Program-made: the position numbers and the translations under genes | Assembly: GCA_034178815.1 (NCBI GenBank) | Contig: JAXFQS010000080.1 | Span: 1 to 8,140 of the forward strand | Direction of reading: 5' to 3' | DNA: 8,140 nt | Source of the DNA: JAXFQS01 sp034178815 | Lineage (GTDB): Bacteria > Verrucomicrobiota > Kiritimatiellia > RFP12 > DVOR01 | Shown here: piece by piece, positions 1 through 6,381 of the stretch | Layout of the letters: each line of letters starts with the position of its first letter | How positions within the stretch are numbered: position 1 is the stretch's first letter | The notes under the pieces: generated by a model | The model's input: only the letters and a program-made list of their open reading frames with translations | Databases searched by the model: none | Told to the model about the DNA's origin: nothing

Positions 1-300
1 GTATCGGCGGGGCTGAACCATTACGGTCTGGTCTCCATCGAGAAGATGGTGGAGAAGAACAATCTCTATTCTTCTCTGAAGGCGAAGGAGAAGGCCGTTG
101 CGGGGAAAAGGTTCTCGCTGTTGAAACTGATTGCGGTGTTCCCGCTGGTGATGTGGAAGAAACTTCTCCTTCAGGGGGCTCTGTTCGACGGAGTGCCGGG
201 GCTGATTGCGGCGACGACCGCGGCTTACTACGCTTTTCTCAAGGAGGCTAAACTCTATGAACTGGAATGCCGGCAGGCGAAGGGGGCTGGAGATGAGTAG
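1..300 (+). CDS. Glycosyltransferase family 2 (WaaE/KdtX-like), C-terminal end, partial at left edge
   Basis: The frame is open from base 1, and the last 99 residues of a longer protein are visible. The segment has the look of the C-terminal tail of LPS-core family 2 glycosyltransferases of the WaaE/KdtX type. It has an 'HYGLVSIEKMVEKNNLYSSL' stretch, a basic 'KGKRFSLLK'-like turn (here AGKRFSLLK), then a hydrophobic or amphipathic segment. It ends with 'FDGVPGLIAATTAAYYAFLK' followed by 'EAKLYELE'. In that family the tail binds the inner membrane, and the missing N-terminal GT-A domain uses a nucleotide sugar to extend the lipid A-core. The ATG at 46 is an internal methionine, not the start. 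The stop overlaps the next gene by 8 bases. The donor sugar and acceptor cannot be told from the tail. The family call is recognition by pattern and is fairly firm; the exact subfamily is inference. Confidence 0.8.
   Translation, partial: VSAGLNHYGLVSIEKMVEKNNLYSSLKAKEKAVAGKRFSLLKLIAVFPLVMWKKLLLQGALFDGVPGLIAATTAAYYAFLKEAKLYELECRQAKGAGDE
280..286 (+). promoter_or_regulatory. Shine-Dalgarno sequence of the membrane protein gene
   Basis: A purine run AAGGGGG lies 6 bases before the ATG at 293, inside the end of the upstream gene. It decides the start of the next gene. The earlier in-frame ATG at 206 would add 29 arginine-rich residues that lie entirely inside the upstream glycosyltransferase and look like an out-of-frame shadow. 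Confidence 0.6.
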
Positions 301-997
301 CCGCGTCGACTGGAGGTTTCTGCAAGGGCCGGCGCTTTTCGGGCTTTTCTGCCTGGCGTTGCTGGGTACGGGGCTGTTGGGGAGTCCGCAATGGGTGATG
401 AGCTTTTTCGACAATGAGGGGCAGGCGCCGGTTGAGGTGGTGACGATCTGGCTGTTCTGGTTTTCGATTGCCTCGCTCTGGTTGCGTTGGCCGCGAACGA
501 AGGGGGAATGGTGGCAAAGAGTTTTGCTTTCGCTCATCATTGTGATGGCTATCATCAAGGAGACGGACGCGCATCTGGCGTGGGTGCAGCCTTCGGGGCT
601 TCCTGGGGCGACGCACGGCACGCCCTTCAAGATGAAGTTCCTGACCAACGGTGTCAATCCGCTCAAGGACCGCCTCGTCGTGCTGGGCTGTTTCACCTTC
701 TTTTTCGCGGTCTGCGGGGGGACATTGCTATGGTACTTGCGACGGCTTCTGACGGGAGTCTGGCGGCGAGAGGCGGTCAGTTGGACGGTCGGAACCATCG
801 GCGGAACGGGGATTTTGATTCAAATCTTCGACCGCACGCCTTCGGTTCTGCGCAAGGACTTCGGGGTTGTGATGGGGGAACAGACGCGGGCGCTTTTCGC
901 GGCGTTCGAAGAGGGGCTTGAACTGCTCTTACCGCTACTGATCGTGCTGGCGGTTTACCAGGCGGCGAAGGCCGATCGCGCGCAGGAGGCGGCATGA
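293..997 (+). CDS. Polytopic membrane protein of unknown function in glycan operon
   Basis: This is a 234-residue protein with about six hydrophobic segments, near residues 10-30, 46-64, 76-90, 128-149, 162-179 and 208-222. I do not recognise a characterised function. Several polar residues sit at or inside helices: E42 and E48 after the first helix, K89-E90-x-D92-x-H94, D180-R181-x-P183, and E206-E207-G-x-E210 just before the last helix. From memory, uncharacterised bacterial membrane proteins share this order (an E-x-D-x-H element, a D-R-x-P element and a final EEGLELL-P element), so I think this is a conserved family. The buried acids and histidine hint at an enzyme or metal site, which is inference. 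The start overlaps the upstream stop by 8 bases and the end overlaps the deacetylase start by 4 bases (ATGA). This suggests coupled translation and a role in making or modifying the same glycan. Confidence 0.75.
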   Translation: MSSRVDWRFLQGPALFGLFCLALLGTGLLGSPQWVMSFFDNEGQAPVEVVTIWLFWFSIASLWLRWPRTKGEWWQRVLLSLIIVMAIIKETDAHLAWVQPSGLPGATHGTPFKMKFLTNGVNPLKDRLVVLGCFTFFFAVCGGTLLWYLRRLLTGVWRREAVSWTVGTIGGTGILIQIFDRTPSVLRKDFGVVMGEQTRALFAAFEEGLELLLPLLIVLAVYQAAKADRAQEAA

Positions 998-1779
998 CCG
1001 AAGGCGTGACAGCGATTCTTCTGTTGATAGGAGGGGGGAGTCTCCTTGCCGCGCTCGCGTGCCGCTACTACTTTCCCTTCCGGCTGCCGAAGCCGGCGAA
1101 CCGTCTGCGCGTCTTTATGTATCACGCGACCGACGAGCGCGACGGTCTGTGGGGCATTCCCAAACGCCTCAATATGACCCCTTCGCGCCTCGAAGCCCAG
1201 TTGCGCTACCTCGTGCGGCGCGGGTCGACCTTCCTCTTCGCCTCGGAGGTAGGCACCTGCGAGACCCAAAGGCCCGTATGTCTGACCTTCGATGATGGGT
1301 ACCTCTCGAACCACAAGGTACTCTTCCCACTGCTCAAGAGGTACCAAGCAAAGGCCACCATCTTCCTCAGCCGCGAGACCGTCTTTCCACAGGCACCCCT
1401 CCTCGGCGAGGTGGAGATTCGCGAGATGCTCCAAAGCGGACTCGTCGAATTCGGAGCCCACACCATCCACCACATCCGCCTCCCGCAGATTGGCGACGCC
1501 CAAGCAAAAGACGAAATCCTCCAGAGCAAACACCGCGTCGAAAACCTCACCGGCAAACCCTGTACCACCTTCGCCTACCCCTTCGGCCAATTCACCAGCC
1601 GCGACATCGACATCCTCAAACGAAACGGCTTCGTCCGCGCCTTCACCTGCGAGCGCGGCATACCCGACGCCCACACCCTCGCCCGCGCCCCCTTCCGCGT
1701 CCCCCGCATCTATGTCAACGGCAACATTCTCCCCTTCGAATTCCACCTCCTCTGCACACGAGCCAAGTTCAAACTCTAG
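994..1779 (+). CDS. Polysaccharide deacetylase (NodB homology, CE4), membrane-anchored
   Basis: This 261-residue protein should remove acetyl groups from N-acetylated sugars of a glycan, a metal-dependent reaction typical of carbohydrate esterase family 4. An N-terminal hydrophobic stretch (about residues 5-23) looks like a signal anchor, placing the domain outside the cytoplasmic membrane. NodB motif 1 is TFDDGY at 98-103, with D100 the likely base and D101 a metal ligand. Motif 2 is GAHTIHH at 154-160, with H156 and H160 as ligands. Motif 3 is AYPFG at 194-198. A 'MYHAT' strand at 42-46 and an 'RLEAQLRYL' helix are also common in the family. A strong AGGAGG lies 4 bases before the ATG (984-989), and the start overlaps the upstream stop by 4 bases. 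Placed between glycosyltransferases, it probably trims a precursor or finished surface glycan. The exact substrate is unknown. Base composition shifts from balanced to strongly C-rich after about base 1400. Confidence 0.92.
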   Translation: MTEGVTAILLLIGGGSLLAALACRYYFPFRLPKPANRLRVFMYHATDERDGLWGIPKRLNMTPSRLEAQLRYLVRRGSTFLFASEVGTCETQRPVCLTFDDGYLSNHKVLFPLLKRYQAKATIFLSRETVFPQAPLLGEVEIREMLQSGLVEFGAHTIHHIRLPQIGDAQAKDEILQSKHRVENLTGKPCTTFAYPFGQFTSRDIDILKRNGFVRAFTCERGIPDAHTLARAPFRVPRIYVNGNILPFEFHLLCTRAKFKL

Positions 1780-1783
1780 CCCT

Positions 1784-2779
1784 ATGCGCATCGTCCACGC
1801 CGCACACTACAGCCTCAGACGAGACGGCACCGAGTTCTTCAACTGCGAGTTCAAATTCCTCAACGGACTCAGCCAGAACGGCCACTATGTCTACCCCTAC
1901 TCCATCAACGACCGCGCACGAGACAACCCCCTCGGCACCAAACGCCTCGGCATCGCCAAAGCCAACCGCGGCCTCATCGAAACCTGCACCAACATCAGAC
2001 CCGAACTCCTCCTCCTCGGCCACGCCCAATACATCAAACCCGCCACCCTCGCCCACATCCGCACCCTCCTCCCCCACATCAAAATCGCCCTCTGGTATGT
2101 CGACCCCGTCTACCAACCTAAAGACTACGCCCACCTCTTCCCCAAAATCCCCCACCTCGACGCCCTCTTCCTTACCACCGGTGGCAAAGCCATCGACCAA
2201 TTCCGAACCAACCCATCCTGCCAAGTCCAATTCATCCCCAACCCCGCCGATTCCAACATCGAACGCCTCCAGGCAGACCTAGACCCAAACCCCAAAACCT
2301 ACGACCTCCTCTTCATCGGTTCCGACAAAGGCGAGACCGAAAGAAAAGCATTCCTCCAGGCCCTCCAAACCCAGGCAAAAGACCGCCTCAAACTCAAATT
2401 CGCCGGCTGCCTCGGCCAACCAAGCGTCTGGGGAGATGCCAAAGAACGCCTCCTCACCCAAGCCCTTATGGCCCTCAACCATTCCCGCCGAAACGACCTG
2501 GAGCTCTACTCCTCCGACCGCATCGTCCAGTTAGCAGGCAACGGCCTGTGCACCTTCTCCCCCGCCTCTTCCGGGCTACAGAAACTCTACGCGCCAGACC
2601 AAGAAATGGTCTTCTACCGCGACCTCGAAGACCTCGTCCGGAAAGCCACCGAACTCGCCCGGAATCCCCAACGGGCGCGGGCGATCGGAACTGCCGGGCG
2701 CCTCCGCACCCACCAAGATTATTCCGCCAAACGCATTGCTGAAAGGATGGTCGAGATTGCCTTCCACCGCCCCGATTAA
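1784..2779 (+). CDS. GT-B glycosyltransferase (CgeB-like / group 1)
   Basis: This is a 331-residue predicted cytoplasmic glycosyltransferase. The N-terminal half begins MRIVHAAHYS and has the pattern 'FNCEFKFLNGLSQNGHYVYP' (about 19-38), followed by 'RPELLLLGHAQYI' and 'IKIALWYVDP'. That is the acceptor-side Rossmann-like domain of a GT family common in LPS clusters. The C-terminal half carries 'DLLFIGSDKGETERK', then 'MALNHSRRNDLELYSSDRIV' (up to about 247), 'LAGNGLCTFSP' and a late 'DLEDLVRKATELARNP' helix region. This resembles the nucleotide-sugar-binding half of Glyco_trans_1_2/CgeB-type proteins. The frame is open upstream to 1292, but that extension lies inside the deacetylase and is low-complexity Ser/Pro/Thr, so the ATG at 1784 is preferred. 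It sits 4 bases after the deacetylase stop with no Shine-Dalgarno, which suggests reinitiation. The gene is extremely C-rich and G-poor. Sugar specificity is unknown. Confidence 0.85.
   Translation: MRIVHAAHYSLRRDGTEFFNCEFKFLNGLSQNGHYVYPYSINDRARDNPLGTKRLGIAKANRGLIETCTNIRPELLLLGHAQYIKPATLAHIRTLLPHIKIALWYVDPVYQPKDYAHLFPKIPHLDALFLTTGGKAIDQFRTNPSCQVQFIPNPADSNIERLQADLDPNPKTYDLLFIGSDKGETERKAFLQALQTQAKDRLKLKFAGCLGQPSVWGDAKERLLTQALMALNHSRRNDLELYSSDRIVQLAGNGLCTFSPASSGLQKLYAPDQEMVFYRDLEDLVRKATELARNPQRARAIGTAGRLRTHQDYSAKRIAERMVEIAFHRPD
2742..2747 (+). promoter_or_regulatory. Shine-Dalgarno-like AAAGGA before a TTG start
   Basis: AAAGGA lies 9 bases before a TTG at 2757 and inside the end of the upstream glycosyltransferase. 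No in-frame ATG or GTG exists before the methionine codon at 2859, which lies inside the conserved N-terminal region. The gene therefore needs a TTG start, at 2757 or at 2736. Only 2757 has a purine-rich site at a sensible distance. Confidence 0.5.
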
Positions 2780-4487
2780 CCCCCACGCGCCACAACCCGT
2801 CCTGTTCGTCCTCTGGCCCAAATCGCGTCCGCGCCAGGAGGCGATTCTCGAGCGTCTGATGGAGGATTTCCAACTCTTGGAAATCTACGATTTGGAGTGG
2901 TCTGCGGGGCTGATTGGTACGAACCTTTCGCGCCTCTACCTAACCCCGAAGCGCAAACTTCCCTTCCGCCGCGGCGGGCCAAGGGTGGTGATGCTGTGGG
3001 ATCAGAATCCGTGCATCGACTGCGGGGAAACGGCGACGGCAAGGGAGTTCGTCAACGCCAAGGTGTCGCGGGCGAAGGTTGATTGCCGCCGGATTGGGGG
3101 TGGAAACGGTTCGGTGCACGCGGCGAACACTTTGGGGGAGACGGATTTCAATCTCCGGATGTTTCTGGGGGTTTCTCTGGAGGCGTATTGCGAGCGGGTG
3201 CGGCGCGGGGAGTTGGCAACGGGGGTGGTGCGGCTGAAGCGTGATTTGACCGGCTCGGGCGGGTGGAATTCGTTTGCGGAACTGTTCGCGACAGTGGGGT
3301 CGCAGTGCTCTTATCTGGTGCTCAGGGGGGCTGAGGAACTGGTCGATGGGGTGGGTATCGAGGAGGGGACTGATATCGATTTTCTGACGGATTGTCCTGC
3401 CGATCTGGCGGTATTGCTGGGGGTTCGGAGGGGGCGGATTCGCGTGGCGGGGCGGGAGGTGGCGGTGGATATCCGCGCGCCGGGAGATTGGTATCTTCCG
3501 CCGCGGTGGGCGCGCGAGTTGTTGCGGAATCGTGTGCGGAATGGGGCTGGGATTTATGTTCCGGACGGGGAGGACGGGCGCTATTCGCTGCTCTACCACA
3601 TTGCCGTGCACAAGCGGATTCTGCCGCGTAAGTACTTGCCGCTCTTGCCCGGGAAGGGGTCGGAGGCGTTGCGGGATTTGCTGGGGTTCATGGCGCGAAG
3701 GGGGTACGACTTTGGGAAGCCTTTGGATCGGAAGTGTTTCTACGATTCGCGTTGGGAGTCGCTTTGGCGGCACTTGGACTTTATGGTGGCGCGGTGGCGG
3801 GTTCGTTCCATCGAGCCGGTGGACTTGGTACTTTGGAAGCGGCGCGGGGATGGCATTGGGTGGCTTCGGGGGGTGGATTCGGAGGGGCGGATGCTGAGCA
3901 TCAAGGCGTTCGGGGAGCAGGATATGCTTTACCGCGAATGCCGCCTGGCGAAGCGTCTGGCGGATGCCGATTCCGAGCACTTTCTCAAGCCGGTCTTCTA
4001 CAAACTCGACAAGGATAAACGCTACCTCGCCTATGCGCTTCCCGAGGGCGAATGGCTCTCGGAGGCGCTTGCAAGCGGTTCCCTCGACGCCACCCGGAAG
4101 GTCGCCGCCGTGAGGCAACTTGCCCGCATTGCCGCGCTCCTCGCGAAGGAGCAGATTGTCGCGCGGACAATCGAGCCGGAGGCCTTCTGGCTCGCGCGCG
4201 ACGGCCGGCTGCTCCTGCTCGATCTAACCCTCGCCGCCGCCCCGCGCCTGCGCCTCAAAGAGTTCGACGGTCGCCTCCGCGACCTGCCCTTCCTCGCGCC
4301 CAACGCCGCCTATGCCCGCCGCGGAGTCTGGAACGACGCCGATGCTTTCCGCCGTCTCGCCGCGAGCCTCGGAGATAGCAACCTTTCCCTCCCCGAGATG
4401 CCAACCTTCGACTCCCGAAGATTGTTTCGACTCCGGGAGATTCGCGCCCACCTGCTGCGCCCACTCCTGCACACCTTCCGCCGATGA
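2757..4487 (+). CDS. Three-part protein: conserved N-terminal domain, nucleotidyltransferase-like domain, degenerate kinase-like domain
   Basis: Start is TTG (2757 preferred, 576 residues; 2736 would add 7). Residues about 15-140 match, from memory, an uncharacterised domain found in glycan clusters: VLFVLWPKSRPR, NLSRLY, and IGGGNGSVHAANTLGETDFN at 113-132, where relatives carry a 'TGGGH-KIHATN' type motif. Residues about 185-290 look like a nucleotidyltransferase fold: YLVLRGAEEL, TDIDFL (205-210, acids D206 and D208) and VAVDIR (third acid D238), then a 'LLYHIAVHK' helix. From about 365 the pattern is protein-kinase-like: K383 (SIKAFG), E394 in an alpha-C-like helix and a hinge at LAYALPEGE. 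The catalytic loop, however, reads ARTIEPEAF (469-477) where HxDhKPEN is expected, and DLT (489-491) replaces DFG, so kinase activity is doubtful. The 3' end overlaps the fucosyltransferase start by 4 bases. Its role in glycan phosphorylation or nucleotidyl transfer is inference; the substrate is unknown. Composition flips from G-rich to C-rich near 3950. Confidence 0.75.
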   Translation: MPSTAPINPHAPQPVLFVLWPKSRPRQEAILERLMEDFQLLEIYDLEWSAGLIGTNLSRLYLTPKRKLPFRRGGPRVVMLWDQNPCIDCGETATAREFVNAKVSRAKVDCRRIGGGNGSVHAANTLGETDFNLRMFLGVSLEAYCERVRRGELATGVVRLKRDLTGSGGWNSFAELFATVGSQCSYLVLRGAEELVDGVGIEEGTDIDFLTDCPADLAVLLGVRRGRIRVAGREVAVDIRAPGDWYLPPRWARELLRNRVRNGAGIYVPDGEDGRYSLLYHIAVHKRILPRKYLPLLPGKGSEALRDLLGFMARRGYDFGKPLDRKCFYDSRWESLWRHLDFMVARWRVRSIEPVDLVLWKRRGDGIGWLRGVDSEGRMLSIKAFGEQDMLYRECRLAKRLADADSEHFLKPVFYKLDKDKRYLAYALPEGEWLSEALASGSLDATRKVAAVRQLARIAALLAKEQIVARTIEPEAFWLARDGRLLLLDLTLAAAPRLRLKEFDGRLRDLPFLAPNAAYARRGVWNDADAFRRLAASLGDSNLSLPEMPTFDSRRLFRLREIRAHLLRPLLHTFRR

Positions 4488-5341
4488 ACATCGTTCAGAT
4501 TTGGGGCGGCCTCGGAAACCAGATGTTCCAGTACGCCTTCGCCAAAGCCCTCGAACACCACACCCGAGAACCCGTCTGGCTCGACCTTCGATTCTTCTTC
4601 GAAGAGCACGACCGCCAGTTCGGTGGACGCTGTTGTGTGCGCGAATACGAACTCGAACGCTGCTACGGCATCCGCCCGCAAAATCTCGCCACGCCCAACC
4701 TCCTGCGCCGCATCCGCCTGCGCCACCCGTTCCGCTGGGCGCTCGCCAGACGCTTCCCCAATCGCCCCTTCTCACCCCTCCGCAGAGACCCCTCCAAAGA
4801 CCCCCGCGCCTACGCCACCGACCTCCTCAAACCCGCCCCCTTCGACCTCTACTTCAAAGGCTACTGGCAGAACTTCAGATGGCTTGCCCCCGTCCAAGAC
4901 TCCATCCGCAAAACCTTCACCTTCGACCAAAACAAACTCTCTCCGGAAGGCCACCGACTCCTCACCGCCCTGCACGTAAAACCCTCCATCGCCATCCATA
5001 TCAGACGCACCGACTTCGTTGGCTCCCAGCACGAATCCAACCCCGCAGATATCCACACCGCCATTCAACAAATCCCCGGGCACCAGCACCACACCCTCGC
5101 CATCTTCAGCGACGACATCCCCTGGTGCCGCGCCAACCTCCACCTCCCGCCCGAGACCCTCTACGCCACCCACGCCACCCCACCCCTCCCCGCCGAAGAC
5201 CTCTACCTCATCAGCCAAGCCGCACACCACATTCTCGCCCCCGGCAGTTCTTACTCCCGATGGGCCGCCTGGCTCGGAGCCGCCCCGGGAAAACTAATCG
5301 TCCACCCCGGAAAAGGCATCATCCCCCTCCAAGACCTCTAA
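4484..5341 (+). CDS. Glycosyltransferase family 11 (alpha-1,2-fucosyltransferase type)
   Basis: This 285-residue protein should transfer fucose from GDP-fucose, usually in alpha-1,2 linkage to galactose, on a growing surface glycan in the cytoplasm. The N-terminus shows the hallmark GGLGNQMFQYAFAKAL (8-23). GYWQ (126-129) matches the family GY(F/W)Q element. HIRRTDF (172-178) is the HxRRxD donor-binding motif, with T where G is common. FSDDIPWC (208-215) and DLYLIS (239-244) followed by PGSSYSRWAAWL (253-264) match the C-terminal motifs. In the last one R259 and A261 stand where relatives usually have W and G. The length is normal for bacterial members. It overlaps the upstream stop by 4 bases, lacks a Shine-Dalgarno, and is strongly C-rich. 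No GDP-fucose synthesis genes are in the window. The family call is firm; acceptor and linkage are inference. Confidence 0.93.
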   Translation: MNIVQIWGGLGNQMFQYAFAKALEHHTREPVWLDLRFFFEEHDRQFGGRCCVREYELERCYGIRPQNLATPNLLRRIRLRHPFRWALARRFPNRPFSPLRRDPSKDPRAYATDLLKPAPFDLYFKGYWQNFRWLAPVQDSIRKTFTFDQNKLSPEGHRLLTALHVKPSIAIHIRRTDFVGSQHESNPADIHTAIQQIPGHQHHTLAIFSDDIPWCRANLHLPPETLYATHATPPLPAEDLYLISQAAHHILAPGSSYSRWAAWLGAAPGKLIVHPGKGIIPLQDL

Positions 5342-5345
5342 ACCC

Positions 5346-6377
5346 ATGACCCCACTCCAATACATCGCCCGCCGCCTCCTGCTGGCCATCCCAACCTTCA
5401 TCGGCATCACACTCCTCTGCTTCGCCCTCACCCGACTCCTCCCCGGAGGCCCCGTCGAGATGCGCCTCGCCCGACTCAAAGGAATCGGAGGCGCCAGCGG
5501 AACCCTAGCCACCACCACAATCGCCGAAACCCAACGCCAGGAACTCAACCGGCAGTTCGGATTCGACCAACCCTTCCTCGTCCAATACACCCGCTGGCTC
5601 GTCAAAGACCTGGCCGGTCTGCGCATGCCCTCCTACGACTACCCCGACCGCACCGCTTGGCAACTCATCCGCGCGCGAATACCCGTCTCCTGCATCTTCG
5701 GACTAGCCGGATTCCTCCTGAGCTATGCCATCTGCATCCCCCTCGGACTCGCACGCGGCATGCGCCCCAATACCCCATTCGACTGGGCCTCAGGGCTCAT
5801 CGTCCTGACCGCCTACGCCATACCGCCGCTCACCCTCGCAATGATTCTCAAGACCCTCTTCTGCGGTACCGTCGACACCTTCTGGAACATCCTCCCGCTG
5901 AGCGGAGCTGCCTCCGCAACACTCCCCCCGGAGGCCACCGCCTGGACCCTCTTCAAAGACCGGATTGCCCACATGGTACTGCCCGTTGCTTGCTATGTCG
6001 CGGGCAACTTCGCCGTCCTGACCTTGCTGATGCGCAACTCCGTCGTCGAGCAGATTTCCGCCGACTACCTGCGCACTGCCATCGCCAAAGGTTCCAGCCG
6101 GCGCCGGGCAGTCTGGCACCACGCCTTGCGCAATTCCCTGATACCAATCGCCACCGGTTTCGGCTCCATTCTGGGCGTTTTGTTCGCGGGCTCGGTCATC
6201 GTCGAAACGGTCTTCGAACTGCCGGGGATGGGCAGGTTGAGCCTCGAAGCGCTCGCGAGCCACGACTACGCAGTCTTCCTGGCGATCCTCTCGCTGACCT
6301 CCATCCTACAACTCGCGGGGAACCTGCTTTCGGATGTCTGCTATATGCTCATCGACCCGCGAATCCGATTCGACTGA
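5346..6377 (+). CDS. Peptide ABC transporter permease, YejB/DppB-like
   Basis: This 343-residue inner-membrane permease belongs to a peptide (oligopeptide or microcin C type) ABC importer. Residues 5-30 form the first helix of the DppB/OppB family (YIARRLLLAIPTFIGITLLC), followed by LPGGPVE (32-38) and the periplasmic QFGFDQPFLVQYTRWL segment. The cytoplasmic EAA loop, which contacts the ATPase, runs over about 241-268 (YLRTAIAKGSSRRRAVWHHA, then LRNSLIPI). The closing LLSDVCYMLIDPRIRFD matches YejB better than DppB, as does the spaced 'GGASGTL' insert after the first helix. The partner permease (YejF/YejE-like), ATPase and binding protein are not in the window, so transport function depends on genes elsewhere. 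It starts 4 bases after the fucosyltransferase stop with no Shine-Dalgarno and ends 4 bases before uvrC. Composition is C-rich up to about 6100, then balanced. Confidence 0.9.
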   Translation: MTPLQYIARRLLLAIPTFIGITLLCFALTRLLPGGPVEMRLARLKGIGGASGTLATTTIAETQRQELNRQFGFDQPFLVQYTRWLVKDLAGLRMPSYDYPDRTAWQLIRARIPVSCIFGLAGFLLSYAICIPLGLARGMRPNTPFDWASGLIVLTAYAIPPLTLAMILKTLFCGTVDTFWNILPLSGAASATLPPEATAWTLFKDRIAHMVLPVACYVAGNFAVLTLLMRNSVVEQISADYLRTAIAKGSSRRRAVWHHALRNSLIPIATGFGSILGVLFAGSVIVETVFELPGMGRLSLEALASHDYAVFLAILSLTSILQLAGNLLSDVCYMLIDPRIRFD

Positions 6378-6381
6378 CGCG

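Noticed and set aside
1292..1783. Upstream extension of the GT-B glycosyltransferase frame
   Set aside because: It lies completely inside the deacetylase gene and is Ser/Pro/Thr-rich low complexity. The family N-terminus aligns with ATG 1784.
955..1791. 278-codon open frame on the minus strand opposite the deacetylase
   Set aside because: It is Glu/Gly/Val-rich sequence without domain features, while the + strand carries all three NodB motifs.
2940..4118. 392-codon open frame on the minus strand opposite the three-part protein gene
   Set aside because: It is Pro/Arg/His-rich low-complexity sequence with no recognisable motif, and it mirrors a strongly G-rich coding strand. The + strand frame has clear domain patterns.
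4312..5349. 345-codon + strand frame overlapping the fucosyltransferase
   Set aside because: Its composition is almost wholly Pro/Arg/His/Ser from reading C-rich codons out of frame; the GT11 frame is certain.
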